DNA of 64,000 bases, taken from assembly GCF_022808175.1 (NCBI RefSeq), contig NZ_JALGBX010000001.1, positions 248,001 through 312,000 of the forward strand. The letters are read 5' to 3'. Below are positions 30,838 to 39,608 of the stretch, one piece after another. The stretch comes from Streptomyces sp. AP-93. Its GTDB lineage: Bacteria > Actinomycetota > Actinomycetes > Streptomycetales > Streptomycetaceae. The number at the start of each line of letters is the position of its first letter. The first letter of the stretch is position 1. The position numbers and the translations under genes were made by a program. The notes beneath the pieces are model-generated. The model had not been told where the DNA came from and searched no databases. It saw nothing but the letters and a program-made list of their open reading frames with translations.

Positions 30838-31581
30838 TCAACGCGGACCGGGCACCGAGGGGCCGGATCCCGTGGGGCCGGGTCCCGTGGGGACGAGGGC
30901 CACCAGCCGCCCCACCAGTTCCCCGAACGGCCCGTCGGCCGGCTCGTCCACCAGGATCCGTACGAGGATGCCCGCCATCTCCGCGTCGTAGGCGGCGCTC
31001 ACCGCGGCCAGCGCCGCGAAATCGTGCACCAGCTGCAACTCCAGCTCGGCGCGCGGGATCCGCCGGCCGTCCAGCCAGATCAGCGCCGTCGACTCGGCCA
31101 GCGACACCCACGAGCGCACCACGAGCTCCAGGCGGGCGGGCGGAGCCTTCAGGTCGACGCCCAGGTGCGAGAGGATCTGCTCGTACGCCGCCTGGCGGAC
31201 CTCGTCGATCATCGCGTTGGCCCGGCTGCTGCCGACCGCGGGACCGCCCCGCATCAGCGCCGAGAAACCGGGCCCGTGCTCGTCGACGAAGGCGAAGAAC
31301 CGCCCCATCACCCGGAGCAACCGCGCCCCGAGCGGCCCCTCCTGCGGCTCGACGAAGCGCAGCGCGAGCTCGTCGGCCGCCCGCCGCAGCGCAGCCTCGT
31401 AGAGGCTCAGCTTGCCGGGAAAGTAGTGGTAGACGAGCGGCCGCGATATCCCCGCGGCCGCCGCGATCTCGTCGATGGACACATCGTCGGGCGACCGGTG
31501 GCTGAACAGCTCCAGCGCCACCCCGATCAGCTGCTGCCGCCGCTCCTCGACACCCATCCTGCGCCGCACCCCGGTTGTCAT
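30838..31581 (-). CDS. TetR-family repressor
   Basis: A 247-residue TetR protein. The N-terminal HTH reads SIDEIAAAAGISRPLVYHYF; a variable ligand-binding domain follows, and the last ~18 residues are a Pro/Gly/Thr tail. It lies 35 bp downstream of the reductase gene on the same strand, so it probably regulates the operon of the diiron-like protein and reductase that precedes it. Confidence 0.87.
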   Translation of the reverse strand: MTTGVRRRMGVEERRQQLIGVALELFSHRSPDDVSIDEIAAAAGISRPLVYHYFPGKLSLYEAALRRAADELALRFVEPQEGPLGARLLRVMGRFFAFVDEHGPGFSALMRGGPAVGSSRANAMIDEVRQAAYEQILSHLGVDLKAPPARLELVVRSWVSLAESTALIWLDGRRIPRAELELQLVHDFAALAAVSAAYDAEMAGILVRILVDEPADGPFGELVGRLVALVPTGPGPTGSGPSVPGPR

Positions 31582-31616
31582 GCGGACACCCTACTGCGCA
31601 CCCCCGCAGGGGCCCC

Positions 31617-32666
31617 CTACAGGTCCAGGACCAGGCGGTCCGAGGCCGCGCGGGAGACGCACAGCAGCATGGAGTCCTCGCGTTCGCCGTCGGTGAGGAG
31701 CGTGTCGCGGTGGTCGATGTCCCCCGCCAGGACCCGGTGTTGGCAGGTGCCGCAGAAGCCCTGCTCGCAGGAGTACGGGGTGTTGGGGAGCTCCCGCCGG
31801 ACGGCGGTCAGGGCGGATTCCGTCGCCGCCACCTCCACGACCCGGCCCGATCGGCGCAGTTCCACCGTGAAGGGCTTCGCGTCCCCGCCCGCGGCCGCCG
31901 GGGCGAACCGCTCCAAGTGGACCGGGGTGCCCGCCGGCGCGGCCGCTTCGACCGCGGCCATCAGGGGGCCCGGGCCGCAGCAGTAGACCGGGGTCTGCGG
32001 GCCGAGCGCGCCGAGCACGCTCAGGTCGGGGAGGCCCGCCTCGTCCTCGGGGACGACCGTGACCCGGTCCCCGTACCGGGCGAGTTCGGCCAGGAAGGGC
32101 ATCGAGGCCCGCGAGCGGCCCCCGTAGAGCAGGGTCCAGTCCGCGCCGGCCGCCGTCGCCGCCCGGAGCATCGGGAGGACCGGGGTGATGCCGATCCCGC
32201 CCGCGACGAAGGCGTAGGACGGCGCCGGGACGAGGGGGAAGCGGTTGCGGGGCGGGCGGACCGGGAGTTCCGCACCCTCCACCAGCTGGGCGTGCGCCTC
32301 GCGCGAGCCGCCGCGGCCGTCCTCCACGAGCCGGACCGCGATCGTGTAGCGGCCCCGGTCGGCGGGGTCGCCGCACAGGGAGTACTGGCGGACCAGCCCC
32401 GACGGGAGCTGCACGTCCAGGTGCGCACCGGGGGCCCACTCCGGGAGTTCCGCCGATTCCAGCGTCAGGGACAGCACCCCGTCCGCCGGCTCCGCACGGG
32501 AGACGATCAGCGCCGGGATCCACCGGCGCGCCGAGTACCCCGAGACCGGGGTCTCCAGCGCGGGCAGCGGCCACAGCGGCGATCCGGAGTCGATGCGCCG
32601 GCCGATCGCCCGCTTCGCCAGCCACGCGGCGCCCGCGAGCGCGGTCACCGTGAGGGCGCGCCTCAT
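31617..32666 (-). CDS. Ferredoxin-type FAD/[2Fe-2S] oxidoreductase
   Basis: A 349-residue phthalate-dioxygenase-reductase-like electron-transfer protein. The order is a hydrophobic N-terminus, FAD-binding RQYSLCG, NAD-binding GGIGITPVLPML, and a C-terminal plant-type [2Fe-2S] domain with CEQGFCGTC and a distant CVS (C-x4-C-x2-C-x29-C). It moves electrons from NAD(P)H through the flavin to an oxygenase. Its ATG at 32666 overlaps the stop of the COG3687-type gene (ATGA), so the partner is almost certainly that protein. Confidence 0.9.
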   Translation of the reverse strand: MRRALTVTALAGAAWLAKRAIGRRIDSGSPLWPLPALETPVSGYSARRWIPALIVSRAEPADGVLSLTLESAELPEWAPGAHLDVQLPSGLVRQYSLCGDPADRGRYTIAVRLVEDGRGGSREAHAQLVEGAELPVRPPRNRFPLVPAPSYAFVAGGIGITPVLPMLRAATAAGADWTLLYGGRSRASMPFLAELARYGDRVTVVPEDEAGLPDLSVLGALGPQTPVYCCGPGPLMAAVEAAAPAGTPVHLERFAPAAAGGDAKPFTVELRRSGRVVEVAATESALTAVRRELPNTPYSCEQGFCGTCQHRVLAGDIDHRDTLLTDGEREDSMLLCVSRAASDRLVLDL

Positions 32667-33565
32667 CGGTGGCCACCGCCGTTCGCGCCGGGGGAGGAGG
32701 CCAGGTAGGCGACGGCCTGCGCCGTGGAGCCCTCCTGCGAGGGGTGGTAGGTGCGCGAGAGGTACGTCGGGATCGACTTCAGCATCGCGCCCGTGGACGG
32801 CAGGGTCCCCTTGCGGCCCGAGCGGTAGAACTGGCGCACCGACGCCCTGGACCCGGGCGGGAGTCCGGGATCGTGTTCCATGAAGTAGCGCGATCCGCGC
32901 TGCCACAGGAAGACCAGCGCCGTGAAGGCGGTGGCCCAGGTGCGCGCCCGGCGGCGGTAGTTGCCGTCCAGGTGCATGAACAGGTCGAAGGCCACCGACC
33001 GGTGCTCGACCTCCTCCGCACCGTGCCAGCGCAGCAGGTCCAGCATCACCGGGTCCGCGCCGCGCCGGTCCAGCTCGTCGGCGTTGAGCACCCAGTTGCC
33101 CAGGAACGCCGTGTAGTGCTCGATCGCGGCGATCATCGCCACGCGCTCCATCAGCCACCACTTGCGGGCCGCGCCCGGCGGCAGGGTCCGGTCGCCGAGC
33201 AGCTTCTCGAAGAGCCAGTCGATCTGCGCCGTGTAGGGCGTCGGGTCCAGACCCAGCCGCTTGAGGTGGGGGAGCACGTCGTCGTGCGCGCTCGCGTGCA
33301 TGGCCTCCTGGCCGATGAACCCGACGACGTCCTCGCGCAGCCGCTCGTCCGTGATGTACGGGAGCACCTGCTTGTAGACGTGCACGAACCAGCGCTCGCC
33401 CGCCGGGAGCAGCAGGTGCAGCACGTTGATGGTGTGGTTGGCGAAGGGGTCGCCGGGCAGCCAGTGGAGCGGGGTGTCCTCCCAGGAGAAGGACACGTTG
33501 CGGGCCTTGAGATCTATGTGTTCCGACGCCACGGGGGCGGGCGACGCGGGCGGCGTATTAGACAT
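32663..33565 (-). CDS. COG3687-type 'metal-dependent hydrolase' with diiron-like motifs
   Basis: A 300-residue helical protein of the family annotated as predicted metal-dependent hydrolase (DUF/COG3687). Residues typical of a carboxylate-bridged diiron site are visible: GQEAMHASAHDD, ERVAMIAAIEHY and GAEEVEHRSVAFD (E-x2-H patterns in separate helices). The translational coupling to an FAD/[2Fe-2S] reductase argues for a redox role, such as a hydroxylase or desaturase on lipids, rather than hydrolysis; this is inference. The start is ATG 33565. It is the first gene of the leftward operon that ends with the TetR and GNAT genes. Confidence 0.85.
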   Translation of the reverse strand: MSNTPPASPAPVASEHIDLKARNVSFSWEDTPLHWLPGDPFANHTINVLHLLLPAGERWFVHVYKQVLPYITDERLREDVVGFIGQEAMHASAHDDVLPHLKRLGLDPTPYTAQIDWLFEKLLGDRTLPPGAARKWWLMERVAMIAAIEHYTAFLGNWVLNADELDRRGADPVMLDLLRWHGAEEVEHRSVAFDLFMHLDGNYRRRARTWATAFTALVFLWQRGSRYFMEHDPGLPPGSRASVRQFYRSGRKGTLPSTGAMLKSIPTYLSRTYHPSQEGSTAQAVAYLASSPGANGGGHR

Positions 33566-33617
33566 GGCGTCAATGTACTGATGGGTAAGAGGGAGGGAAA
33601 CCCCTCTGCGGCGACTT

Positions 33618-35546
33618 CTAGCGCAGTACTCCCGCCTTCGAACCGTCCGTGAGCTTGCCCGTCAGCTCCACCTGCGCCCCCGCCGGAGCCTTCACCGCCA
33701 GCCGGTTGCCCACCGCGACCCCGCTCACCTGGCCGCCGCCCACCGTCAGCGAAGCGAACTGCGCGCTGCCCGCGGCCAGTACGTACCACTGCCCGGCCTT
33801 CGACTTCCACAGCACCCCGGCCAGCACCCGCGGCTCCCGCGGCCCGCACGCCGGCGAACCCTCGGCCTTCGCCGCCTGCGCCGCCAGCGGCGCACCCGGG
33901 GCCAGGAACTGCGCCTGCACCCGGTCCGCCGTGCCCTGCCAGGTCTCCGCCCGGGTGCACAGCCAGGTCGCCGTGCCGTCGCCCTCGGGCAGCGGCTGCT
34001 TCGCGTACGTCCACGCGTTGACCGTGCGCACCCCGTGCGAGCGCACCGAAGGCAGCAGGCACGCGATCCGCGACCAGTCGCCCAGCTCCGCGCCCTCCGT
34101 CACGTTCCGCTCGGCGCCCGGCGCCCCCGAGGTCAGCCGGGCCGGGGTCAGCTCGCCCAGGTCGGTGATCAGCCGGGTCGAGCCGTCACCGGTCATCGCC
34201 AGGGCGTTCCAGCTCGTACAGGTGCCGTCCGGGGCGGGACTCGGCACCGGCGGAGTGACCCCCTCCGGCGTCAGCTCCAGTCCCGTCGGGGCGTCCGCCG
34301 GCTTCAGCAGGTCCCGCCGCGTCGCGCCCGTCACCCACGGCGCCGCCAGATAGCGGACGTTGCCGTCGACCCGGCTGAGCACCAGGGCCGCCGCCGTGTC
34401 CGCCGAGGCGCCGTCGGTCCGGGCGAAGTCCAGGGCGGCGATGTCGGTGCCGGAGCGCGGTTCGGCGTACCGCACCACGCGCAGGCCGTCGTAGAGCAGG
34501 ACCACGACGGCCTGGTCCACGGTCCCGGCGAACAGCAGCTGCGGGGGCCCCATCGGCGGCCCGGACGGGGTGCCGGGGGTGGCCGAGACCACGACCGAGC
34601 GGCCCGGCCGGGCCCAGACGGCCAGCGCCCGCCGCAGCAGCGCGGCATCGTCGACGCGGTCCCCGCGCGCGGGCCAGCCGGAGTAGTCGGTCCGCGAGGA
34701 GGTGCCCCAGACGGTGGGCGCGACCCGGACCAGCTGCCCGGGATCCAGGGCCTGCTCCGCCGCCGCGTTCCTCGCGTAGAGGGGGGCGGCGGCCCCGTCG
34801 GCCCCCCACCCGCCGCCGGGCAGCGCGAGCAGCACCCCGCACACGGCCAGGGCGACCCCGGCGGCGATCCCGCCCCGCACGAGCCGGCGGCGGCGCAGCA
34901 GGTCGGTGGGCCGGGCCTGCAGCACACAGGGGTCGAACTCGGGGGAGGCGAACAGCTCGTCGGTCGACGGATCCCCCGACTCCGCTACGGCGGCGGCCGG
35001 GTTGGCCACCCCCGCCTCGGTCAGCACCCGCAGCACCTCCGGCTCGGGCAGCCGCTCCAGCGCCCGCAGGACGCACGCGGCCCGGCCCGGCCCGTCGAGT
35101 GTGGCCAGCCACTGGTCGAGCGCCAGCTCCTCGGCCCCGCCCGAGCGCGGGAACAGCCGCAGCCCCCACACCTGGGGCAGCAGCGGCGGCAGTTGGGCCC
35201 GCCGGGGCAGCGCGCGGAACGTCACCGGGATCCCGGCTTCCAGGGCGGACCGCAGCACGCGCAGCCGCACGTACGCGTACCCGGACTCGGCCCCCGCGCC
35301 GCCCCGCTGCCCCGGAACCCCGCCCTGCACCGCCGCCTGCGCGGCGGCCGCGCCGTCCCGCCGCCCGCGCGGCAGGGCGCGCTGGGCCAGCGAGTGGGCG
35401 GTGAGCACCCGCCGATTGCGGCCGAGGGCGGGCGGCAGCACGAGATAGGCCAGCCGCACCAGCCGTGGGTAGTGCTCGACGATGGCGGCCTCGGCCTGCT
35501 CGACATCGGGCGGGAGGGGGCGGGTGGCGGTATCCGGCGCAGTCAC
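33618..35546 (-). CDS. Membrane-anchored hypothetical protein with sigma-like N-terminus
   Basis: A 642-residue protein. Residues 17-50 (AAIVEHYPRLVRLAYLVLPP) resemble region 2 of ECF sigma factors, and residues ~150-190 (LDGPGRAACVLRALERLPEP) resemble their region 4 spacing, but no clear DNA-binding HTH follows. A single membrane span lies near 225-245 (GGIAAGVALAVCGVLLALPG). The rest is probably extracellular, with conserved-looking Cys residues (DGTCTSWN, IACLL, WLCTR, PACGPR). The start is GTG 35546. The family is seen in many Streptomyces, without known function. It might be a membrane-tethered former sigma factor. Confidence 0.75.
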   Translation of the reverse strand: MTAPDTATRPLPPDVEQAEAAIVEHYPRLVRLAYLVLPPALGRNRRVLTAHSLAQRALPRGRRDGAAAAQAAVQGGVPGQRGGAGAESGYAYVRLRVLRSALEAGIPVTFRALPRRAQLPPLLPQVWGLRLFPRSGGAEELALDQWLATLDGPGRAACVLRALERLPEPEVLRVLTEAGVANPAAAVAESGDPSTDELFASPEFDPCVLQARPTDLLRRRRLVRGGIAAGVALAVCGVLLALPGGGWGADGAAAPLYARNAAAEQALDPGQLVRVAPTVWGTSSRTDYSGWPARGDRVDDAALLRRALAVWARPGRSVVVSATPGTPSGPPMGPPQLLFAGTVDQAVVVLLYDGLRVVRYAEPRSGTDIAALDFARTDGASADTAAALVLSRVDGNVRYLAAPWVTGATRRDLLKPADAPTGLELTPEGVTPPVPSPAPDGTCTSWNALAMTGDGSTRLITDLGELTPARLTSGAPGAERNVTEGAELGDWSRIACLLPSVRSHGVRTVNAWTYAKQPLPEGDGTATWLCTRAETWQGTADRVQAQFLAPGAPLAAQAAKAEGSPACGPREPRVLAGVLWKSKAGQWYVLAAGSAQFASLTVGGGQVSGVAVGNRLAVKAPAGAQVELTGKLTDGSKAGVLR

Positions 35547-35611
35547 GTTCAGCAGAACGAGCGAATGGTCGGATGGTCACCCGGTCCCAGCGCGCGCGTT
35601 CGGACCAATTC

Positions 35612-36427
35612 CTACGCGATCAGGCGGGCGCGCAGCGCCTCGACCGTTTCGTCGGGGACGCCGAGGCCCTCGCGCACGTACTTCTCCATCGAGCCGTAGC
35701 GCGTGTTCACCTCGTCCAGCGCGGCCTCCAGGTAGGAGGGGAAGACGCCGATCAGCGCCAGCGCGATGTCCGGGTCACCGCCGGCCGCGGTGAAGCCCTC
35801 GATCATCGGGGCGAAGGCGATCCGCACCGCCGGATTGACCGACAGGTACTCGCTTATCAGCGTCTCGTCGTCGGCGCCGAGCAGCGACAGGACCACGGTC
35901 GCGCCCCAGCCCGTACGGTCCTTGCCCGCCGTGCAGTGGAAGAGCACCGGTCCGGACTGCGGGTCGGCGAGCTCGGTGAGCAGCAGCCGGTACGCGGCCT
36001 GCGCCGAGGCGGAGCTCACCAGCGAGCGGTAGATGCCGGCGAACAGGGCCTGTGCCTTGCCGCCGCCCAGGTGCTCCTCGGCGACCACCGGGTCGGACAG
36101 GAGGTCCTTGAGCTGGGCGGCGGGGATCTTCCCCGGGCCGCCGTTGCCCGGGCTGTCGGCGGACATCTTGTCGGCCAGGGCGTCGGCTATGAGCAGCCGG
36201 GCGCCGGCCGGTATGCGGTCGGGGTGGTCGCCGCGCTCGGCGCCGGAACGGAAATCGATGACGGTCCCGATGCCCAGCGCGGCCACCGCCCGGTCGACGT
36301 CGAGGTCGAGCCGGTCGAGCTGGCCGGAGCGCAGCGCCAGGCCCGGGCGGACGCGGCGGCCGTCGGCGAGCGCGGTGCCGCCGAGGTCCCGGAGGTTGGC
36401 GACGGTCGTGGCGGGGGTGGCGGTCAT
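35612..36427 (-). CDS. Tyrosine-protein phosphatase (DSP/Y_phosphatase3 type)
   Basis: A 271-residue phosphatase with N-terminal NLRDLGGTALADGRRVRPG and the active-site loop HCTAGKDRTG. It resembles actinobacterial PtpB-like dual-specificity or lipid phosphatases. No signal peptide is present, so it is cytosolic. The start is ATG 36427. Immediately upstream lies a triple 14-bp repeat (36441-36482). The sense of transcription is the same as the upstream rhomboid-like gene, 80 bp away. Confidence 0.88.
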   Translation of the reverse strand: MTATPATTVANLRDLGGTALADGRRVRPGLALRSGQLDRLDLDVDRAVAALGIGTVIDFRSGAERGDHPDRIPAGARLLIADALADKMSADSPGNGGPGKIPAAQLKDLLSDPVVAEEHLGGGKAQALFAGIYRSLVSSASAQAAYRLLLTELADPQSGPVLFHCTAGKDRTGWGATVVLSLLGADDETLISEYLSVNPAVRIAFAPMIEGFTAAGGDPDIALALIGVFPSYLEAALDEVNTRYGSMEKYVREGLGVPDETVEALRARLIA

Positions 36428-36440
36428 CGTGGCGGCTCCA

Positions 36441-36482
36441 ACGTGATCAGAGAAATGTGATCAGAGAAACGTGATCAGAGAA
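36441..36482. repeat. Three 14-bp direct repeats centred on TGATCA
   Basis: The unit ACGTGATCAGAGAA occurs at 36441, 36455 (one change, ATG for ACG) and 36469. Each holds the palindrome TGATCA. They lie 14-55 bp upstream of the phosphatase ATG, where a cooperative regulator could bind. AT-content is high for this genome. Confidence 0.8.
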
Positions 36483-36507
36483 TCGAATGATCCGAGACAT
36501 GGACGGA

Positions 36508-37140
36508 TCAGGACGAAGCGCGCTGGGTGACGCGTGTCATCCTGATGATTTTCGGAGATTTCGCTCCGGAAAGGTAATCGGCGGCCAGCGAGACCCCGAG
36601 GCCGAGCCCCAGGGCCACCAGGTGCCCGGCGTCCGTGAAGGTCCGCTCCCGCCGCAGCACCGGCCGGACGGCGAGTGCCAGCAGACCGACCCGGGCGGTG
36701 GTGCGCACCGGCCCGCGCGGGAGCGCCGAGGTCAGCGCCCCGAGCACGGTGTTGAACCCGTAGCTGGTGCCCACGTCCACCGCCCGCCGGGTCCGGGGGC
36801 CGGCCGTCCGGCGGAGCACCCCGTAGACCAGAAGGGTGGCCGTGACGTGCCCGAACAGGAAGGCCGCCGCCGTCCACCAGGCCCCGTAGGCGTACTCGGC
36901 GTACCCGAGGACGGCCGCCAGCAGGAGCGCGTACGGCAGCGGCATCGGCTCCTCGACGAGGAAGGCACTGGCCGGCAAGGTCTCCCAGCGGCCGGCGTCC
37001 AGGTTGTCGGCGTTGGTGGAGCAGCGGCGCAGCAGCCGCTCCCGCACCGCCGGATCCAGCCGCTCCAGGGCGTGCGCCCCGAGCTGGACCGTGCCCGCGT
37101 ACACCGCGCTCAACGGGACCGTCAACGGCAGGGGGCTCAT
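36508..37140 (-). CDS. Rhomboid-like membrane protein
   Basis: A 210-residue polytopic protein. Conserved features of the actinobacterial rhomboid-like family are present: STNADNLDAGRWETLPASAF, FLFGHVTATLLVYG, VDVGTSYGFN with a candidate catalytic Ser, and FTDAGHLVALGLG with a candidate His. If active it would be an intramembrane serine protease; the substrate is unknown. I chose ATG 37140; an in-frame upstream start at 37197 would add a Pro-rich stretch. Confidence 0.75.
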   Translation of the reverse strand: MSPLPLTVPLSAVYAGTVQLGAHALERLDPAVRERLLRRCSTNADNLDAGRWETLPASAFLVEEPMPLPYALLLAAVLGYAEYAYGAWWTAAAFLFGHVTATLLVYGVLRRTAGPRTRRAVDVGTSYGFNTVLGALTSALPRGPVRTTARVGLLALAVRPVLRRERTFTDAGHLVALGLGLGVSLAADYLSGAKSPKIIRMTRVTQRASS

Positions 37141-37206
37141 CGGACCATGATCGGCCACGGGGGTGCCGTTCGGCGAGGCGGGGGGCCGTGGCAACATTCC
37201 CAGGTC

Positions 37207-37983
37207 ATGTCACACAGCCCCGCGCCGATGCGCGCCACGCGGGCCGCGGTATTCGCGGCGGTGGCCGTCGCACTGGGTGCGGTGGGGCATTCGTACATGT
37301 CCGGTACGGACCTTCCGGCACTGGTGCTTCTGTCCGCATTCGGGCTGATCGGAGGGCTCGCCTGGCTCTCCGCCGGGCGCCGGCGCGGACCACTTTCCAT
37401 CGCCGCGGCGCTGCTCGCCGTACAGGCGGTCCTGCACTTCCTCTTCTCCGCCTCGGCCGGCGGCAGCCATCAGGCGGGTGCGGGTGCGAGTGCGGGCATG
37501 GGCGCGGGCGCGGGTGCCGGTGCGGATGCCGGTAGGGAGGGCGCGGCCGCCGACGCGGTGCACGGCATGCACTCCATGGACGGCATCGACGGCATGAGCG
37601 GCATGGACGGCATGGCCGGCATGGCCGGGATGGGTGAGATGGCCGCCGGTCACGCCCATGACGGGCTCGGCATGGTCGCCGCGCACGTCCTCGCCGGGCT
37701 GTTCTGCGCGCTCTGGCTGGCCTGGGGCGAGGCAGCCGTCTTCCGGCTCGCCGCCGCCCTCGCGGCCGGGGCCCTGCTCGCCGCCCGGCCGCTCTCCCGG
37801 GTCCTCGCCCTGCTCCGGGCGCGCGGGATCCCCGTACCCCCGGCGCGGGCGTTCCGGCCCGCCGGGTACGAGCGGCCGCGCACCCTGCGCGGGGCCGTGC
37901 ACGCGCACACCGCCGAGCGGCGCGGGCCGCCCGCGCGCGGACGGATCCGTATCACGGCCCCCGGCCGTCCCGCCCGCGCCTGA
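37207..37983 (+). CDS. Membrane protein with His/Met-rich loop
   Basis: A 258-residue protein with about four membrane segments. Between the second and third is an Ala/Gly stretch followed by a Met/His-rich segment (HGMHSMDGIDGMSGMDG and MAGMGEMAAGHAHDG, residues ~118-155) that looks like a Cu(I) or other metal-binding loop. The C-terminus is basic and Arg/Pro-rich. The start ATG 37207 is chosen from the hydrophobic N-terminus. The PepSY gene follows 76 bp downstream, and the pair resembles actinobacterial loci linked to copper or iron handling. Confidence 0.78.
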   Translation: MSHSPAPMRATRAAVFAAVAVALGAVGHSYMSGTDLPALVLLSAFGLIGGLAWLSAGRRRGPLSIAAALLAVQAVLHFLFSASAGGSHQAGAGASAGMGAGAGAGADAGREGAAADAVHGMHSMDGIDGMSGMDGMAGMAGMGEMAAGHAHDGLGMVAAHVLAGLFCALWLAWGEAAVFRLAAALAAGALLAARPLSRVLALLRARGIPVPPARAFRPAGYERPRTLRGAVHAHTAERRGPPARGRIRITAPGRPARA

Positions 37984-38059
37984 CCGAACGGCGCACCCCT
38001 GGAGAGGGGGCGAGACCTGGGGCCGCTCACCCATGTCTTCGCCAACACCTAGGACACCC

Positions 38060-39556
38060 ATGTCTCTCGACGAGGTCGGGGAACTCCGCGCAGCGGACCC
38101 CGATGCACCCGACGCACCCGAAACCCCCGTGGCCGCGGCCGAGCCCGCCCCCGCTCGCACGCCCGGCACCTGGGCCGCCCTGCGGCCGCTGCTCCTGCGC
38201 CTGCACTTCTACGCCGGGGTGCTGATCGCCCCGCTCCTGCTCGTCGCCGCCACCACCGGGCTGCTCTACGCAGGTTCCTGGCAGGCCGAGAAGATCCTCT
38301 ACGCCGACCAGCTGACGGTCGACCGCGTCGGCGCGAGCGCGCAGCCGCTCAGCGCCCAGGTCGGCGCGGCCACGAACGCCGCCCCCCAGGGCACGGTGAC
38401 GGCCGTCTGGCCCGCGCCCGAGGCGGATGCCACCACCCGGGTGATCATGGAGAGCCCGGGACTCGCCGAGGGCGAGACCCTCACCGTGTTCGTCGATCCG
38501 TATACGGCCGAGGTCCGCGGGAAGCTCACCACCGTCGGGGACGCGCTGCCGTTGCGGGCCTGGCTGAGCGAGTTCCACGCCAGCCTGCACCTCGGGGAGT
38601 TCGGCCGGAACTACAGCGAGCTCGCCGCGAGCTGGCTGTGGGTGGTCGCGCTGGGCGGGCTCGCGCTGTGGATCGGCCGCAAGCGTGCCCGTAAGGCCGC
38701 CCTCGTCGTGCCGGACCGCACGGCGACGGGCCGCCGCAAGACCCTGTCCTGGCACGGCTCCGTCGGCGTCTGGATCGTGCTCGGCCTCGTCGGCCTCTCC
38801 GCCACCGGCCTGACCTGGTCGCGGTACGCCGGCGAGAACATCGGCGAACTCAAGGACGGCCTCGGCGGGGGCACCCCGGCCGTGGCCGCCAAGCTCCCCG
38901 GAGCCCCGGCCGCCGACGCGGGCGGCGAGCACGCCGGGCACGGCGCGGCCGGCGGAACCCCGGAGGCGATGCCCGCCCCGGCGGCGCCGGTCGATGTCAT
39001 CGGCATCGACGGAGCGGTGGCGGCGGCCCGGTCCGCCGGGGTCACCGAGTCGCTGCGGATCACCCTGCCCGCCCAGGGCAAGGGGTACGTGGTCAAGGAG
39101 CAGGACAAGCAGGTGCCGGTGCACCTGGACGCGGTCGCCGTGGACCCCGCCGACGGCCGGGTCATGGACGAACTCCGCTTCGCCGACCACCCGCTGCTCG
39201 CCCAGCTGACCCGCTTCGGCATCGACCTGCACATGGGGCTCACCTTCGGGCTCGCCAACCAGCTGGCCCTGGCCGCGCTGGCGGTCCTGGTGATGTTCAT
39301 GGTCGTCTGGGGCTACCGCATGTGGTGGCTGCGCCGCCCGACCAAGGAGCGCACGCTCTCGGCCGGCCGCCCCCAGCCGCGCGGCGCGTGGCGGAAGCTG
39401 CCGGTGACGGTGCTGCTCCCGCTGGCCGCGGCGACGGCGGTCGTGGGCTGGTTCCTGCCGATGCTGGGCATCAGCCTGCTGGTGTTCCTGGCGGGGGACC
39501 TGGTGCTGGGCTTCGTCGCGTCGAGGCGCGGGGCCGGGGCCGGCGCCGAGGTCTAG
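38060..39556 (+). CDS. PepSY-domain membrane protein
   Basis: A 498-residue PepSY-associated transmembrane protein with four spans: RLHFYAGVLIAPLLLVAATT near the N-terminus, WLWVVALGGLALWIG, SVGVWIVLGLVGLSATGLTW and a pair near the C-terminus. Two extracytoplasmic PepSY regions include FVDPYTAEVRGK and AVDPADGRVMDEL. A His-containing loop (GGEHAGHGAAGG) echoes the His/Met loop of its neighbour. Relatives act in iron or copper uptake and reduction. I took ATG 38060 because AGGA stands 5 bp before it; ATG 38033 is possible. Confidence 0.85.
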   Translation: MSLDEVGELRAADPDAPDAPETPVAAAEPAPARTPGTWAALRPLLLRLHFYAGVLIAPLLLVAATTGLLYAGSWQAEKILYADQLTVDRVGASAQPLSAQVGAATNAAPQGTVTAVWPAPEADATTRVIMESPGLAEGETLTVFVDPYTAEVRGKLTTVGDALPLRAWLSEFHASLHLGEFGRNYSELAASWLWVVALGGLALWIGRKRARKAALVVPDRTATGRRKTLSWHGSVGVWIVLGLVGLSATGLTWSRYAGENIGELKDGLGGGTPAVAAKLPGAPAADAGGEHAGHGAAGGTPEAMPAPAAPVDVIGIDGAVAAARSAGVTESLRITLPAQGKGYVVKEQDKQVPVHLDAVAVDPADGRVMDELRFADHPLLAQLTRFGIDLHMGLTFGLANQLALAALAVLVMFMVVWGYRMWWLRRPTKERTLSAGRPQPRGAWRKLPVTVLLPLAAATAVVGWFLPMLGISLLVFLAGDLVLGFVASRRGAGAGAEV

Positions 39557-39565
39557 ATCGCCGTC

Positions 39566-39605
39566 CGTGGGCCCGGGCCTCCTCCTGAGGAGCCCGGGCC
39601 CCACG
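39566..39605. terminator. Bidirectional terminator between PepSY and kinase genes
   Basis: CGTGGGCCCGGGC and GCCCGGGCCCCACG pair with one bulged base, and CTCCT/AGGAG extend the stem inside. It fills the 52-bp gap between two convergent stop codons. Confidence 0.75.
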
Positions 39606-39608
39606 GCG

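Noticed and set aside
30253..33565. Single operon control of GNAT by the TetR repressor
   Set aside because: Same direction and short gaps make it possible, but no operator palindrome could be seen before 33565, so it is mentioned only as context.
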